From Callaeas wilsoni (taxonomy: Eukaryota > Chordata > Aves > Passeriformes > Callaeidae): 64,000 bases of DNA. The stretch covers positions 11,642-75,641 of the forward strand of contig VWPU01005228.1 in the NCBI GenBank assembly GCA_013398955.1, given 5' to 3'. How positions within the stretch are numbered: position 1 is the first letter of the stretch; the number at the start of each line of letters is the position of its first letter. The notes under the pieces were generated by a model, which did not search any database, was not told where the DNA came from, and saw only the letters and a list, made by a program, of their open reading frames with translations. Shown here one piece after another: positions 37,516 through 50,714 of the stretch. The position numbers and the translations under genes were made by a program.

Positions 37516-40500
37516 GAAATTGAAGGAAAAAACCAAAATCTGTTTCTAAGTCTAGAAGTCTAGTGTTGAGTTGTATAGCAGTTGGCATGATTTAGGTCCT
37601 AGTTAGAACAGCTCTTGGCATAAGCCCATGAACTTTACCAGGAAAGTAAATAGAAGATTAAAGGTGATCAACCACTTGTCCCAGATGACAAGCTGGCTCA
37701 AGGAAGTGGATAGCCAAGGTATAGAAACAACCTGTTGATAACCAAGAAATGTAAAAGCATCAGAGATTGTGAGAAGTAGGTTATGAGTCACAACAACAGA
37801 GACAACAAATCTGGAAGTAACTTTCCTATAAATAAGGACACATAAGAATACTGGGATAGACGAGAATTTCTGAAAAAGTCTGTGGAAGGAAACCCCACAA
37901 TCATGCACCAGAATCCAGGAACATCTCTGTAAGTCACAGGGAATACAAGGAACAGAAAAGAGCCCAGTGGACCCTATGGTCCTGCCCCATGATTATGCCG
38001 AGTGTGGCTGGTACTGCAACACTGACCTATCCAAACTTTCTCCAGGACTGTGCTATCTCTCCTACAGGACAGGAAAAATACATAAGAAAACCTTGCATTA
38101 AAGTGGCTGACTCCTTTCCCTCCCTGCACCATCTTTTTCACTGCACAGAAAAGTAATATTTGTAAAATTGCATTTATCTGTGATTTAATTGCTTTGGTAT
38201 CCAAGTCCATTTAGCTTCCATAATGTCATTTGGTCTCAAACCATGACAAGGAGAAGTAAACATCTCCCATATATCCTCTATATGCAAAAACAGATGAAGG
38301 GAGCAGACTATAGTTATCAAGTAACCATGTGGAATGGGCAGGAGAAGAAATCTAGCTGTAGCAGCTCCAATAAGACTGTGTTTTTAACATAAAATCAGGC
38401 TAAAACCATTCTATATATCTTCCCTGTATGCTATTTCTGTATCATTTTTTTGTATGTTCATTGCATTACTGGTCAAAATGAAAAATTCTTTACCAGACTA
38501 CAAATGGTTCCAAAAAGCTTTTTGAAAATTGTCTGACCCCAAAGTATCACCAAAGTATAACTGCCTCCTAGTTCTAAAATAGATGGCACTAGCAATTAAG
38601 AAAAATAAAACTGCTTTTGTCTTATTACACCAAGTGTTTATTTTTGGTTTCAGCTACCCTATATGTAAACTAAATTGTAGACAGCCTAATGTACCATACA
38701 AAAATTGCATTTGAACATGTGGGAGGGAAATAAAACTGTGTGAAACTAAGATGTTTTCTGTGCATGCTCTATAATATTGACAAACCCTCTTCTCCTTAAA
38801 AGAAAAAAACACAAATCCACATGCTATTGGTCAACAATTTGCTTTACAAATTACAGCTAATACCTTTTTATATGCAAAGTAACATGATCTAATCCCACAG
38901 TTCTCATTTAGATAAAATCCTATTTCAACTCTTGATCTTCCTGTGTATAGATTATTTGTTAACATTTTAACATCTATCATAGTGAAATGAAATAGAAGGT
39001 AGTTTGCAAGACTTGGGATTTGCATCTTATTTAACCTTCCAGATCTACTTCCTGATGATCTCGTTTCTCATAGATATATTAGAAATATGAACTGGGCTTA
39101 CAGATTTTGGAGGCACTGATCTCAGATGTTCTTATTTATTTATTTATTTTAATTACAATTTCTGAAGCAAAATAATACCCTTAGAATTATGAGATTTTTT
39201 CTACTAGAAAGTCCACAAAAATAAACTCACAGCAGATACTGGACAATCACTGTTGCATAAAAACCTTTCATTTTTATTATACTAGTCAAATTCTCTGTAT
39301 AAACATGTTCTTATTTTCTGGATCACATTATCTTTTCAATTTTTAGTTTTTCTGGTTACTTAAAACCCAGTTAAAACAAGAAGACACTGCAGCTAAGACA
39401 TCTGCACATTACAAAGTAACTTTGGAAAAATGTTATTGTACCATCCATGTCAGTGAACTCTTGTGTTGATACCAAGTGGAAAAAAACAAAAAAACCAAAA
39501 AACTCCCAAAAACCAATCTAACAGTCCCCCATACACACTGTAACTTGCATCGAAGAACCTGAAAAGAGAAGTATAAAGACAATATTGCAAGTGTCTGTTC
39601 TGGTGGTTAGCGTGCTAGCTCACTTTAGCATTGCATTTAGAAAGAGTTACATCTTTTCTGTTCGGTAGAGAAGGACCAAGAGCTATGAGATCTATTAGTT
39701 TGGACCACCCAGGGAAACCATCGTGAAGACACCCATTTGTGATGCAGCAACTTCTTTGACAAACATGAGTCTGCTTAGCTCATAAGCCACCAAGCAAAGC
39801 CCACCAAGGACAAACAAAACTCCTACAAAATCATAACCTGATGTTTAATACCTTAGGGATGGAACATATTTTAGATTGAAGATTATTGCTTTCCTGAATC
39901 TCCTGATGCTTGAATAGCATGAATAAGTGAGATACAATATCAGAAAATGTTGTGTAAGTATTGAATTTCCTTTGCAATGCTTACCTTGACACTGCATTTG
40001 ATTTGTTTTCAAAGTTTTTAAAGACTTGCTTGGTGTGAGTGATTTCAGTGTTTATGTGTTTTCAAGAAAGTACAGAAAGTTATAAGAGAAAGGAGTTTGA
40101 TACTGAAAACCAGTTATGTATACACACAAAAAAAAATTATATGTTTAAAAGCCTCTTCAGTTAACACAAAAGAGCAGATCTTTAAATTTTACATAGTTCC
40201 TAGAAAAGAGAAAGAGCTGGTAACATTTATTACGATGTAAGTTTGAGGTTTTCTCATTAGCAAAATGTAGTGTTTTCAGAAATGTGTTTTTTCATACTTC
40301 TTGGCAGGAAATTCAGAGTCTGGAAGAGAACCTATTCAATTTACTTAGTCATTTTACCCATAAGAAGTTAGCACTTTAAAATAATTTTAACCATCTCTTA
40401 TTAGGGCTTTGGTGAAGGGTTTTAAAATTTTGCAACATTTTAAATCACTCAGCTTCATAGGTATTATTGCTGAATTCTTATTTTGTGAACAATGTAGACA

Positions 40501-42187
40501 CCCTCAAAAAAGGGGATAACAGGCTGCCTTTAAGCTCTTTGTTTGAAACTATGCTGGGAAAGAAAAAAAGATTCTTGATTTAACCTTCAAATACCTTTTA
40601 AAGAACTGTCAAAACACCAGTACTTTTAAAGGGTTTCTAATCTATTTTTAACCTCACAGAATTTCACTATTTAAATGCCTGGTGAGCACACCAAACAACA
40701 CTCACTGTTTTATCCCTTGTTAACCCTCCCTTTTTCAAGGAAATGCTTTAATTTTTTTTTACCGTCTTAAAAAAAACCCAAAACAGTAAAACCACTTCTA
40801 TACAGTGAGAGTATAACATTCAAGGAGTTTAACAGCACCTTGAGTCAGCTTTATAAAAATAGATAAACGAAATCACAGACTATCCTTCACAAATATTTTT
40901 CCTCTAGGTGACTCAGTGTATGCAATTGTCTTGCTGAGGATGCTCTGTGATTGTAGGTTGTAATATAGGCAACTAAACTTTAAATCCTGATCATGTGGGC
41001 CATTTTGAGACTTTCATAGCCTCGCCAACACATTCATACACATTTCATTGCAGTGTCTGTTTTTACACATACGTTAGTATCATAATATTAATCCTATTTC
41101 ATCTGGGGTATTTAATGGGATAAAAGATAAAAGAAGCAGCAAAGTATTACAGCTAGATAAAAACACTAGTGCACTTTGCAGATGGGTTATAAAATGTTCT
41201 CAGAGGATCCTGACTCAAAGCCACCATCTGTTTTTACAGAAGCTTAATAAGAATATATTACATAGTCACTTCAGGAATAAACCACAAGACATCTTGCAAG
41301 TTTTCAGTGTTCAAAACAAAGTCACACAGCGCAGTTCATCTCTACTTACAATTCACCAAGGAAACCCAGTCTAGTTAATATCTGTAAACTTGCAAATCAT
41401 GTAGAAGGCAACATTTCAAGGTAAATTTTTCAAATTATGCGGGAAAAATATCCAGATCCCTCTAGTTATAAATAATAAAATCTGTTATGATAGATGATGA
41501 GGCCCAAGGTTTGATTTGGTTATATAAAATACAGAAAGCACAAACACTCTAATTTTTAACAAGGCTGTTATTCTCTCTCTGCGTCAGCCTACCTTAGCTC
41601 AGTTCTACTGCCTGCAGTATTATCTTGTTCATCAGACAACATTTGCTAGCATTCAGGGGTGTTGCCTACAGAAAGGGAATATTTCTTTTAAAAAATCTAC
41701 AATACTCTCATACTATACTACTACTCTACAGTACTCTGCTATACTACAGTACTTTCAATATAACACAAAGGTTGAATGCTCATTTTCAGATTTTTATTTC
41801 TCTCTTCCATTTTATCTACTGGGAATACTTACTTTCTCCTATATATTTCCCCTTTCTAGAAAGTAATGTAGCTTACAGGTAGTCCTGCTTGTTACAGTGA
41901 GGCTGCACAAAAATTTTTACTGTTTTAATTTTAAAAAAAGTTAAAAAAACTCCAAGAAATTCTTAAGCAACAAAGGGAAGGTGTATTTAAAGCATATTAA
42001 CTCTTGCTGAAAACAAGATTTCGTGAACTGACCACAGGAAAAACCTAACTAGTGTCACACTTGTGTTGCAATTTTAAGTTGTTATTTGCTTGGAAAACAG
42101 CAAAAATACTAAGTTCTTCAGGTTAGAAAGGGAGAAAAGCTAAATAAAAATCAGAAAGGGCTATGATATGCAAGTAGATCATAACAC
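37516..42187. other. Unique non-coding stretch
   Basis: No gene recognised in about 4.7 kb. The segment 37,600-38,150 has more even base composition and a 101-codon minus-strand frame without motif. A short (TTTA)n run lies at about 39,132-39,149, and an irregular TACT-rich patch at 41,690-41,755. Otherwise the sequence looks unique and AT-rich. Confidence 0.5.
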
Positions 42188-42270
42188 TGAACACTGTCAG
42201 GGATGGGGCATCCACAGCTTCTCTGGGCGCCCTGTTCCAGTGCCTCACCATGTTGGACAGTGTAACAAGA
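42188..42270 (-). mobile_element. CR1 LINE 3' UTR scrap (about 83 bp)
   Basis: The plus strand carries CACTGTCAGGGATGGGGCAT, CCACAGCTTCTCTGGGC and CCTGTTCCAGTGCCTCACCA, a well-preserved internal block of the bird CR1 3' UTR in reverse complement, so the fragment is on the minus strand. The flanking CR1 landmarks that should precede it (the terminal CATAGAAT and GTCCAACC blocks) and follow it are absent. It is therefore truncated at both ends, which implies deletion after insertion as well as normal 5' truncation. Confidence 0.87.
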
Positions 42271-44152
42271 ACACAGCATATTGAATATTGCCGGAGCGTC
42301 CCATAACTGGAGATTACTTCTTGTTATGTGTTGGTAGAAAGGAAAAGGGAAATCTCCTAGTTCTGAGAGAAATGAGGGGTGCAGAACAAGGGGATTAATT
42401 ATGACACATGTGCCAGAAAAGTAGAAAAGCAGGCTAAAAGGAAAGTGAGTCTGAAAGCAACCTTGAAAATTCATGTATCACTGTCTTTGTCTGAAATTAT
42501 ATTCCTACATCAGTTATCTACATTCTCTAAAGACATTTGTGAAGCTTTTCTAAAATATGTCCACTGCTGGAGATTTCATAACCTAGCCAGACAACTTACT
42601 CTTTGCATTATTACATTTAAAATTGGAAAGTGTGTTCATTAATGCTAATTTAGTGTACATTGGGCTGTATTTTGAGAACATTACTTTCTGTTCTATTCAA
42701 AATATACATTAAATATGATTTATTCCCTGTCTCTCTGTAGTTCACTTTAACTTAATAAAATATAATTGGCAGGTCATTGGCATCATCCAAATCATTAAGG
42801 AAAATATGAAGGCATGAAACCTAGGCAATTAGCACTAGTAGGAAGATTATACTCAGTCTTAAAAACATTAAGATTTTCAAAAATATTGAAAATGTCGAGA
42901 AGTCTGAATTAATAACCAGTACAAAGAAAGGATTCATAAATAAAGAAAAGGAAAGAAATTATCTGTGTCAAATGAGACTGGCAAGATGTATTTTATTGGT
43001 CTGAGGCGAGACTGTAGCACTGAGGCTGACATCAAACTCAGACAAAAGTAAGTGACATGGAGAACAGGGCCATAAAGAAAAGATGATTGAAACAAGAGCT
43101 GAAGGAAAGAAAGGAAAGAAGAAATTAGTATTCAATCAGTTCTGAAAAAGTTAAATTTAAACTGATAGCATTAAACAAGAAAGGATGACAGGGAGAGGCT
43201 AAAACAGAAAGAGTCCAAGAGCTGAAAAAGCTGTGTGAGATATTACCATAAAAGTTGTAGTCAGAGACCTTGAAGAAGAATTAATCACTCTCAGAAAGCA
43301 TTCAAAACAACTGAACGTGCCAAAGTACAGAACCTTTCACATTCTTTCATTATCTGGTTACTCTTTTTGAATGTATATTTTTGCTGAACAAATGGGGGAG
43401 ACACTAGTTTAATTAGTTTTATGATTTAGTACCTTTCCTTCTTAGTAAATCCACTGAAACAACAGGTAGCTGTCTTATGAAAGTGAAACTTGTGAATATT
43501 CATGTAGCAGTTATGACATGTAAAATTAAAAATGCTAAGTTTGTGGACTCCCAATATTTGCAGTTTTTGCTTCAACAAGATTTTAGGTCTAATTACTGGA
43601 ACAAATGACTATTCGTCTACAAAGATCTTCAATACAGACCACTTAGTGTTTGTTCTTAGACCTGGTTGCAAGGATAAAAAAACGTGATTTTAAAAGATAA
43701 CCATTTTTTTGCTAATAAAAACATATTCTGTTGAACAGCCTTTGAAATGGGTAAAATAATGACTTTTCATTATATTTAAGCTCCTGATGATTTTTTACAC
43801 ACCCTACCAATGCCTTTAAAATAAGATGGATTTGTTCCTTATCTTATAAAAATTCAATTTATAATTTAAAAATGCATGTGATTTATCTCATATTTTGGCA
43901 ACAAGTGATATACAGATTCTTGCTGCTTTTGATGACAACCTAACATCAACTGCTGGTGATTACTTGCTTTTACAGTCAGATCATGGCTGGGGAATAGAGT
44001 CTGAGAAAATATACCAGGATTTTTTTTCATTAGCAAAGAAGTGTAAATTAGCTTTTAATTGCAGGAACAGGACCTCTTAATAAAGCTATTTTGCTTTCCT
44101 AGTGTCAGTTTACTGATAGTATGATAAATGATATAAATGTTGAGAGGGTTCA

Positions 44153-44183
<31 letters not shown>

Positions 44184-47100
44184 GATCTCTGTAAATACAC
44201 TTTGTCACCTAATTTTTTTAATAGAACCTCCTTTTGAAGTATGGCGTCTGCTCTTCCTCATGTCTACTGTGCTCCAGTTAAGTACATTGAACTGCAGCTC
44301 TCCAATGATGAGAGAAAAAATTCCTGGAAGTTAGCTGGCCAAAAAGTGTAAAACAATACCTATATCACAATCATGAATTCTTTTTCTTGAGAGTGCAGGA
44401 ATTTATCTAATAGCTAAATATCTTTTAAAACCTGTCAGTCAGTATTAAGCTGATGCAATATATGTATTCTTCTTATGTTCTTATCGCAAAAGTATTGTTA
44501 AAATTTCCATCTTAGGCAGCTGACATCCCAAATGATTGTTTCATTATCAAAATAAAGTTTCATTACAAAGCCCCAGTGGAAGACAAAAAAATCCTTCCCA
44601 TGAACTTAGCAAACACCTATACATATACATGTATATTTATTTTATAACATCCATATCCACACACGGATGGATGTCATCCATGAGAACAAATCAACATGAA
44701 ATAGAAATAAAACAAAGGGTATTAACAGTATCATTGTTCTAATAATCAACCTCAGAAATATACTTTTTCACCTCATTTTTCATCAGTTCATTTGAAGTAG
44801 TTTTATCTATTCCATCTTACATTGGAAATAATAGTGAGCTCATTGGTACTCTACAAGAGAATTATCCACTGCTGGCAGTGGTGTGCTAGGAAGTAGCTTC
44901 CCGTGTTTATTTCAACCTTGTCCATATAGACAACATCACCTGTATTTCATGAAAATTCCCTTTTTCTCTGTCTTTGTACTATATGACCATGCAACAGGAA
45001 TGGAGGATGGGGAGCAGATGAGCATCAGGGTCATTTTTTTGGAATTCAGGTGTTAATCATCTTGGGCTTCATTTTGATAAGGAAGATGAAGATATTACAT
45101 AAATCTATGGATCTGTATTCCTTTTAGAAGTCAGCAGTTTATCTTTTTATTGCTTTTCATTTTCCAGAATTCCTGATAGTAAACATGATAGGTGTGGAAT
45201 AAATTCTTTCCTTGAGTAGTGATAAGAAAAAAAACCAAAAAAACCCAAAGCAAACAAACAAGCAAATAAAAACCCCACAAACCCAGGAAAGATTTTACTG
45301 TATGTGCAATCTTTGCTTTTTCTTGGAATTTGAAGCCTCCAAAGAGAACCTCATATTCTAACATCACTCCTGAGACATATTTACTCCATCATCCTTATAT
45401 TACTGATACATCAGACTGAAATAAGAATACACTCTCAAACCATATATGTTGGTATATATTTTCTTTCTTAACCCTGCTGCTTGTATAAGTGAGAAGGATG
45501 TTGCATGTTAACTATTGTCCTTCATAACTACAATACCTTAATAATTTATATTGGCTTTTTTCCTGAACAGGCATATTTAGTAGAACTTTTTGATCCACTC
45601 CTATGGGAATGTGTGAGCCTTAACTCTAGAAAAGGCACAATTCCGTCTTTAATTGTAGTGCTGTTAAAATGTGCTCTTGATACACTGCATTTCTCTGATG
45701 CATGCTTGATCTACCAGAACCTTTCTGTTAGGTTATCTGAGAGTCACACTGAGGAATACAGAATTTGGGTTTACTTCATTATGTACAGTAATTCAGTAAA
45801 GCATAAAAGCACAGATAACTGGTATATTCAGAAGAAAACCATGTGTCCTGCAGTACAAAAAATTGCTTACAGACGTTGAAAATATATATCACTGTCCAAA
45901 ACAATCCACATTTAACAGGTAGAATCATCACCTTTTTTTCCCCACACGGTAACAAACCCATCTCTTACATAATGTTCTGTCTGTGGGGAGGAATAAATTG
46001 GATGTTTTCATAACTAAGTAGGAATATAAATACACTAAGACACAATCATCTATTTTTCAATATGAGAAATTTTGGCCCCATAGAACACACCCTCATGGAA
46101 CAATGCGTATCTTTCGTACTTCATTTTTAATACCACTTTTCATTTCTTCATTCAGTTGGAAGGGGGAAAAAAAAAGAAACCAACACAAAAAGCCTATGCA
46201 CCTCTTACTTTGCAGTGATGTCTACTTTAAAAGTTAAGTCACTGTAACTTAAGTGAATGTCATTATATAGATAGTCATTCAAGCTGAAACTGTCCTTGGC
46301 AGCACTGTACAGGGCAATCTTTCCATAAGAATAAACAATTCTCAAACAATTTCTCCAATCTATTAGGTACAAACATATTTTTTGTCAGCATGAGGCATAC
46401 ATGTTTCTCTTGCAATTATTTCTGTTCCTTTCACAAATGTTTATAAATGTTTATCAAGGACAACTCTGAAGAATTCTCATTCTATATCTGTATGAGTGCT
46501 CTCCTCTCTCTCTTCTCCATTTTTTCAGCATAGTAAGTTGTTACCAGTACCTTTAACAACTTGAATTCACATCTAGTTTCTCCCTGAGCCTCTAAGGCCA
46601 CACAAAAACTTTTAACAGTTATGGACTTTCAATACTGGTATTTTACTGCTCTCAATGACAAGATTCAATAGGTATCTGCCATAAGCAGAGTTACAGAACT
46701 GGTTTTTTTCAAATGAAGAAACTGTGTAACAGTTATTCACTATGTTTTCCTCTGGCATAAACATAGATGAAATGTGTTCAGCAAGCTTACCCCACTGTAA
46801 TGTGGTTTTTATTCCATGCTTCTTGCATGAGACCAGTTGTTGATAAATGCTGTATAGAGCAGCTCTTCAGCACTCTGGCCAAATATTGAGGTATACATGT
46901 AAAGTTTCCACTAAGCCGAAAGTGTGGCTTGTTTCTGATTACATCTAGCTTTTAGGTTGGTCTTTTTTTGTGTGTGTGATATAACCTGGTTCCTAACGCT
47001 ATTGCTAGAATGAACTTCAGTTCCTGTCTGGATTGGGGTTCTTAATTTCCTATAAACAGCAACCAGGGCATGTAGGGCTGCTGTCCATCTCAGTGCTCAC

Positions 47101-49072
47101 CCTAGAAAAGGGAAAGAACAGGAAATAAATTGAATATGTCGTTTATCTAGATGTATTTTACATATGCATAAGTAGAAAAGACTATCAATGTCTTAAAAAA
47201 TCCACCAAAATAAAGCATTGTGGATTAATTTAAGTGAAACTGACAAAGGAGGAGAGATTAAATCAAAAAGCTTTCTAACAATAGATAAATATAGACAGAT
47301 AAAACAATAAAGGGATAAAAAAATGAAAAAGCCTTGCTTCTAAGTCCTTTTGATCACCAAAGTCAAAAGCAACTATTTTAAATATAGTGTTACTTATATA
47401 GAATTGAGGAATGAACATAATTAAAGAATATTCATCTAAAAATGAGCAGATTGAGAGATCTTTCTTCAGATTACTTTTATGATACACAAGCTAACTCCTT
47501 ATCCAACTTAAACTTTAATGTGTGAACCATCTTCATGTGGTTAAAGAGTCAAATCAAAATTACTGTTTGATGTCTTTAGCCTTTGCTCTCCTCACTATGT
47601 AATCTCCAATATATTTCCACTCTTTGAACAGCTGTTTTGGAAAATAAAAATTGCTTTTTACACATGGAAAATTCTCTGACACTACACTGAGCAAAAAACT
47701 TCTAAGTCTTGCCCTTTAATGCATCTGTCAGAATAACAAATTTTAAGAAGTATTCATAGAATCATATATATTTTATTTGCACATGCATACATACACATGA
47801 ACACATTGCAATAGAGAAGAAAAAAATGAACAGAACAGAATACTGCAAATCTGAGCACTGGTATGTATGAAATGCCATTATGAAAGTTGTTTATGTACTT
47901 TTCATTTAATCTCCTTGTGCAAACATATTATTTTTTGTCTTTATTTGTGTCATCTGTATTGCTACATTTATTCACAGTCAGCAGAAGGGAAATAGACAAC
48001 ACTTAGGTACTGAACAACAACTCAGTATATTTGCTGCCTTTTCTGTTTTTTCTTTTTCCCTGCCTTATCCATAGCTAACCATTTTAGTGATTAGAAACTG
48101 TTAAAGTAGTTCTGAATACAAAATAAAAAGGTCAGGACAAAAATATAAAAAAGAATAAAAAAATGTAATATCAATTCCTAATTGTAGTACTCCTGGGAAG
48201 TTCAAATTTTATAACAAAGAACTGAGAGATAGAGAGTTTAATATAAATTTATTCTGCTTACTATGAGTGTCCAGTCTAAGATATCATTATTTTTAGTAGT
48301 GTTTAGCATTTTTTATTAGGAAATAATAGAAAATTTAATTGATACACATTACAAAAGGGAATTTTCATCTGTTCAGAAAAGCTGATCCCACATCTGACAC
48401 CCATAAAATGAACAAACATGTTAAAACCACGTCATAAATAATGATGGTGTCTCAGCATCAAGCAACTCAGTAGAAGAAGAATAAAATGACCTTAAATGTT
48501 TAACCTTGGTTCGCATCAGAATGAATCCTAATCTAAAGCAAAGAGTCTGTGAAAAATTATTCAATGACCGTACATGGAAAGTTAGGCACAATGTCAATAC
48601 TTCTGTGCTCATATTTCTGTCTCTTCTTAAGTTTTTTTTAGGAAATCAAAGTTAGAATAGAAAAGTTAGAACGCAAAAAGAATAGAATTCGAATTTCATG
48701 GAGTTAGAAACAGATTCTTTTTAAGCAATTATTCTTCTGCAAATTTATCTGATTGCTTTATTTTTTGTGTAAGCTTTCCTGTGGTAATATACTTCACAGT
48801 TCTTGCAATGCGTGTGGAACAACCTCTCTTAGGCTGTTTTGAAACAGTTTATGTCTTCTCCTACTTCATGAGGAGCAGTTCTCATGTATTGGAAAATAAG
48901 TGATTAGTTCTTAGTTCAGTTTTTTTGATGTTACATATATTTTTATAAACCCCTACCATTTCCCTCCTGCATTTTCTAGATTTGGGTGTCTCCATATGTC
49001 TGTTGCTCCTTATACAAAATATTTTTTCCCATAGTCTTGAGTGCTTTTGTTATTTTTCCAAGGATCTTACAT
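42271..49072. other. AT-rich non-coding stretch
   Basis: No gene recognised in about 6.8 kb. It contains the ATCT microsatellite (44,153-44,188) and a 10-bp duplication AAATGTTTAT (46,435-46,454). The longest frame, 124 codons on the plus strand at 45,505-45,879, matches no family I know and has no signal peptide or domain pattern. Confidence 0.5.
44153..44188. repeat. (ATCT)n tetranucleotide microsatellite
   Basis: Seven perfect ATCT units (44,153-44,180) are followed by an ATCG and one more ATCT. It lies inside a spurious frame that reads LSIYLSIYLSI. Confidence 0.96.
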
Positions 49073-49077
49073 AGTCC
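49073..49077. repeat. Target-site duplication, left copy (AGTCC)
   Basis: AGTCC directly precedes the first base of the solo LTR and is repeated exactly after its last base at 50,715-50,719. A 5-bp duplication is the size typical of class III (ERVL-type) retroviral integration. Confidence 0.85.
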
Positions 49078-49184
49078 TATATTGGTTTTTCATGGGGTGA
49101 GTTTTAGTGAGGAGGGAAGAAGCCAGTTGCGGAAGTGATATTTCTGTGAAGAGCTGCTAAAAACTTCCTCCGTGCCTGGCCAAA

Positions 49185-49190
49185 CCAATC
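49185..49190 (+). promoter_or_regulatory. CCAAT box in the solo LTR
   Basis: CCAATC lies about 70 bp upstream of the TATA box, the usual spacing in a polymerase II promoter. A second GCCAATT occurs near 49,224. This supports the plus-strand orientation of the LTR; activity is not shown. Confidence 0.5.
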
Positions 49191-49260
49191 ACCGGCTGGC
49201 TCTGAGAATAGGCATGCTGTTAAGCCAATTAGAGAAGTTGGTAATGACTTTATGATGGCA

Positions 49261-49267
49261 TATTTAA
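49261..49267 (+). promoter_or_regulatory. TATA box of the solo LTR
   Basis: TATTTAA within CATATTTAAGAGG sits where I recall a TATTTAAG-type box in this LTR family. Transcription would be expected to start roughly 25-30 bp downstream, near 49,290. Whether the promoter is still active cannot be told from sequence. Confidence 0.65.
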
Positions 49268-49396
49268 GAGGAAAAAAAGGTGCACCACTCCTCTTTCTTC
49301 CTCGTCTCCAAGGAGTGGTGAGGTTGGGGCCCTTTCTGGTGCAGGAGTCATGCTGGCAGAGGCCATCCTGGCACTGCGAGTGGCCCCGGCGACCAA

Positions 49397-49426
49397 GGCC
49401 AGGAGTGGCCGGGGCCAGGAGCGGCC
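49397..49426 (+). repeat. Imperfect GC-rich direct repeat in the LTR
   Basis: GGCCAGGAGTGGCC (49,397-49,410) is followed after two bases by GGCCAGGAGCGGCC (49,413-49,426), with one difference. A related GGGAGTGGCC occurs near 49,448. This local expansion partly explains the GC-rich middle of the LTR. Confidence 0.85.
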
Positions 49427-50520
49427 ACCGCCATCCCCATCCCGGTCTGGGAGTGGCCACACAGCCAGGACTGTGTAGCCGGGGCAGCGCCATGCAGCCA
49501 CTGCTATTTCGGCACGGCTCGCAATGAACTTCATTTGCTTAGCCACTTTTAGCCTGCCACGCTGCGGACAGAAAGGAGGAAGAGGTGGCAGCAGTAACTT
49601 TTTTCTTTTTGGCGCCCCACATCAAGAGAGGCACTGAGTGAAGTGAAGCTGGTGTCTGGCACAATTCGCGCGTTGCAGGTGGAGACCACATGACCAGCAG
49701 TGAAAGACATGGCGAAGAGTTCCACAGTGCGGAGCCTGGAGAAGATCAGCCTTTCAGTGCTGTAGAACTCTATAAAAACTTTTCAATTTTTAGAACTTGA
49801 GACCAAACAAACCTACAGACACCAATTCTCTCCCGAGTCAGAGAAAAGGAAAAGGTGAAAACACGTGTGAACAACATGGTGACACCAAGGTCTGTGCAAA
49901 GGAGGGAGGGGGAGGAGGAGCTGCTCCGGGCCTCGGAGCTGAAACTCTTCTGCAAGCTATAGTACAACAAACTGCTTCCCTGTAATCCATAAAGTGCATG
50001 GAAGGATGCAGGATTCACCCATAGCCCGTGAGAAAAATATAGTTGTGCTGGAGTGTGTGGATGCTGAGAAGCTGTGATCTGGTGAGAGGCTTGAACAGAG
50101 AGAGAGAGAACCCTTGCTTCCAGAGACAGGGAAGAGAATCTTTGCTTTTATACTAGAACAGTTCACTCTTAAAAATTACACCTCATGAACTAATGGCCTA
50201 CGAAAAAGCAGTTGTGGGAAGACTGCTTTGCCTGTGGAGGAAAGTCACATTGCAGCAGATTCAGGTGGCACTACTACTCATGAAAATTAGAACCACATTA
50301 AAAAAGTTCACAGAGAACTGTCTCCCGTGGGAAGGACCCCATGGCATAGGACCCCTTTCCCTAAATGAACTGAAGAAAGCTTTGAAAAAGTGTCAAACTG
50401 ACTAAAAACCCCACGTTTTGTCTCCCTGCACTGTCGCTGGGAAGGAAAGAAGGGTGGAGAGGAGGGGAAAAGTATTCTAAAGGGGTTTTTTAGTTCTCAT
50501 TATCCTCTTTTAATTCTGTT

Positions 50521-50526
50521 AATAAA
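50521..50526 (+). promoter_or_regulatory. Polyadenylation signal of the solo LTR
   Basis: AATAAA lies in the context CTGTTAATAAATTTTTC, followed by a T-rich segment and a stretch ending in GAGCCTGTTTTGCCC. It is about 190 bp from the LTR end, in the expected position for an R-U5 boundary. Confidence 0.7.
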
Positions 50527-50714
50527 TTTTTCTTTATACCTTTTAAAGTTTTGAGCCTGTTTTGCCCTTAGAATATTTTCTCCTAATCCTTATCTTACTC
50601 CACGAGCCTTTTAATTTTTCTTTCCCCCTCCTCTGCTCAACTATAGCAGAGGAGAATGAGTGAATTATTTTCTTGTCAGTGCACTGGCATTTAGCCAGTG
50701 CCCAAACTGCGACA

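Larger units (their letters stand above)
49078..50714 (+). mobile_element. Solo LTR of an ERVL-type endogenous retrovirus
   Basis: The 1,637-bp element begins TATATTGGTTTTTCATGGGG and ends GCCCAAACTGCGACA. These ends resemble those of an abundant bird ERVL LTR as I recall it (start like TGTATTGGGTTTGC, end like CAAACCACCACA). The canonical first dinucleotide TG is TA here. LTR signals appear in order on the plus strand: CCAATC at 49,185-49,190, a TATTTAA box at 49,261-49,267, a long GC-rich middle, and AATAAA at 50,521-50,526. Flanking AGTCC copies confirm both ends. No second LTR, gag, pol or env is present, so recombination between two LTRs probably removed the provirus interior. Short frames within it, up to 129 codons on the minus strand, are not genes. 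Confidence 0.88.

Noticed and set aside
45505..45879. 124-codon plus-strand frame
   Set aside because: No recognisable domain or supporting context. A few frames of this length are expected by chance in 64 kb.
49104..49546. Overlapping frames of 129, 98 and 91 codons on both strands
   Set aside because: All fall in the GC-rich middle of the solo LTR, where stop codons are rare by composition. No domain is seen and the frames conflict with each other.
49610..49630. TGGCGCC as a true retroviral primer binding site
   Set aside because: The preceding bases do not form an LTR CA end and the target duplications place the LTR ends elsewhere. It is kept only as an alternative in the findings.
50193..50405. 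70-codon plus-strand frame near the LTR 3' part
   Set aside because: It lies within LTR sequence and shows no retroviral protein similarity.
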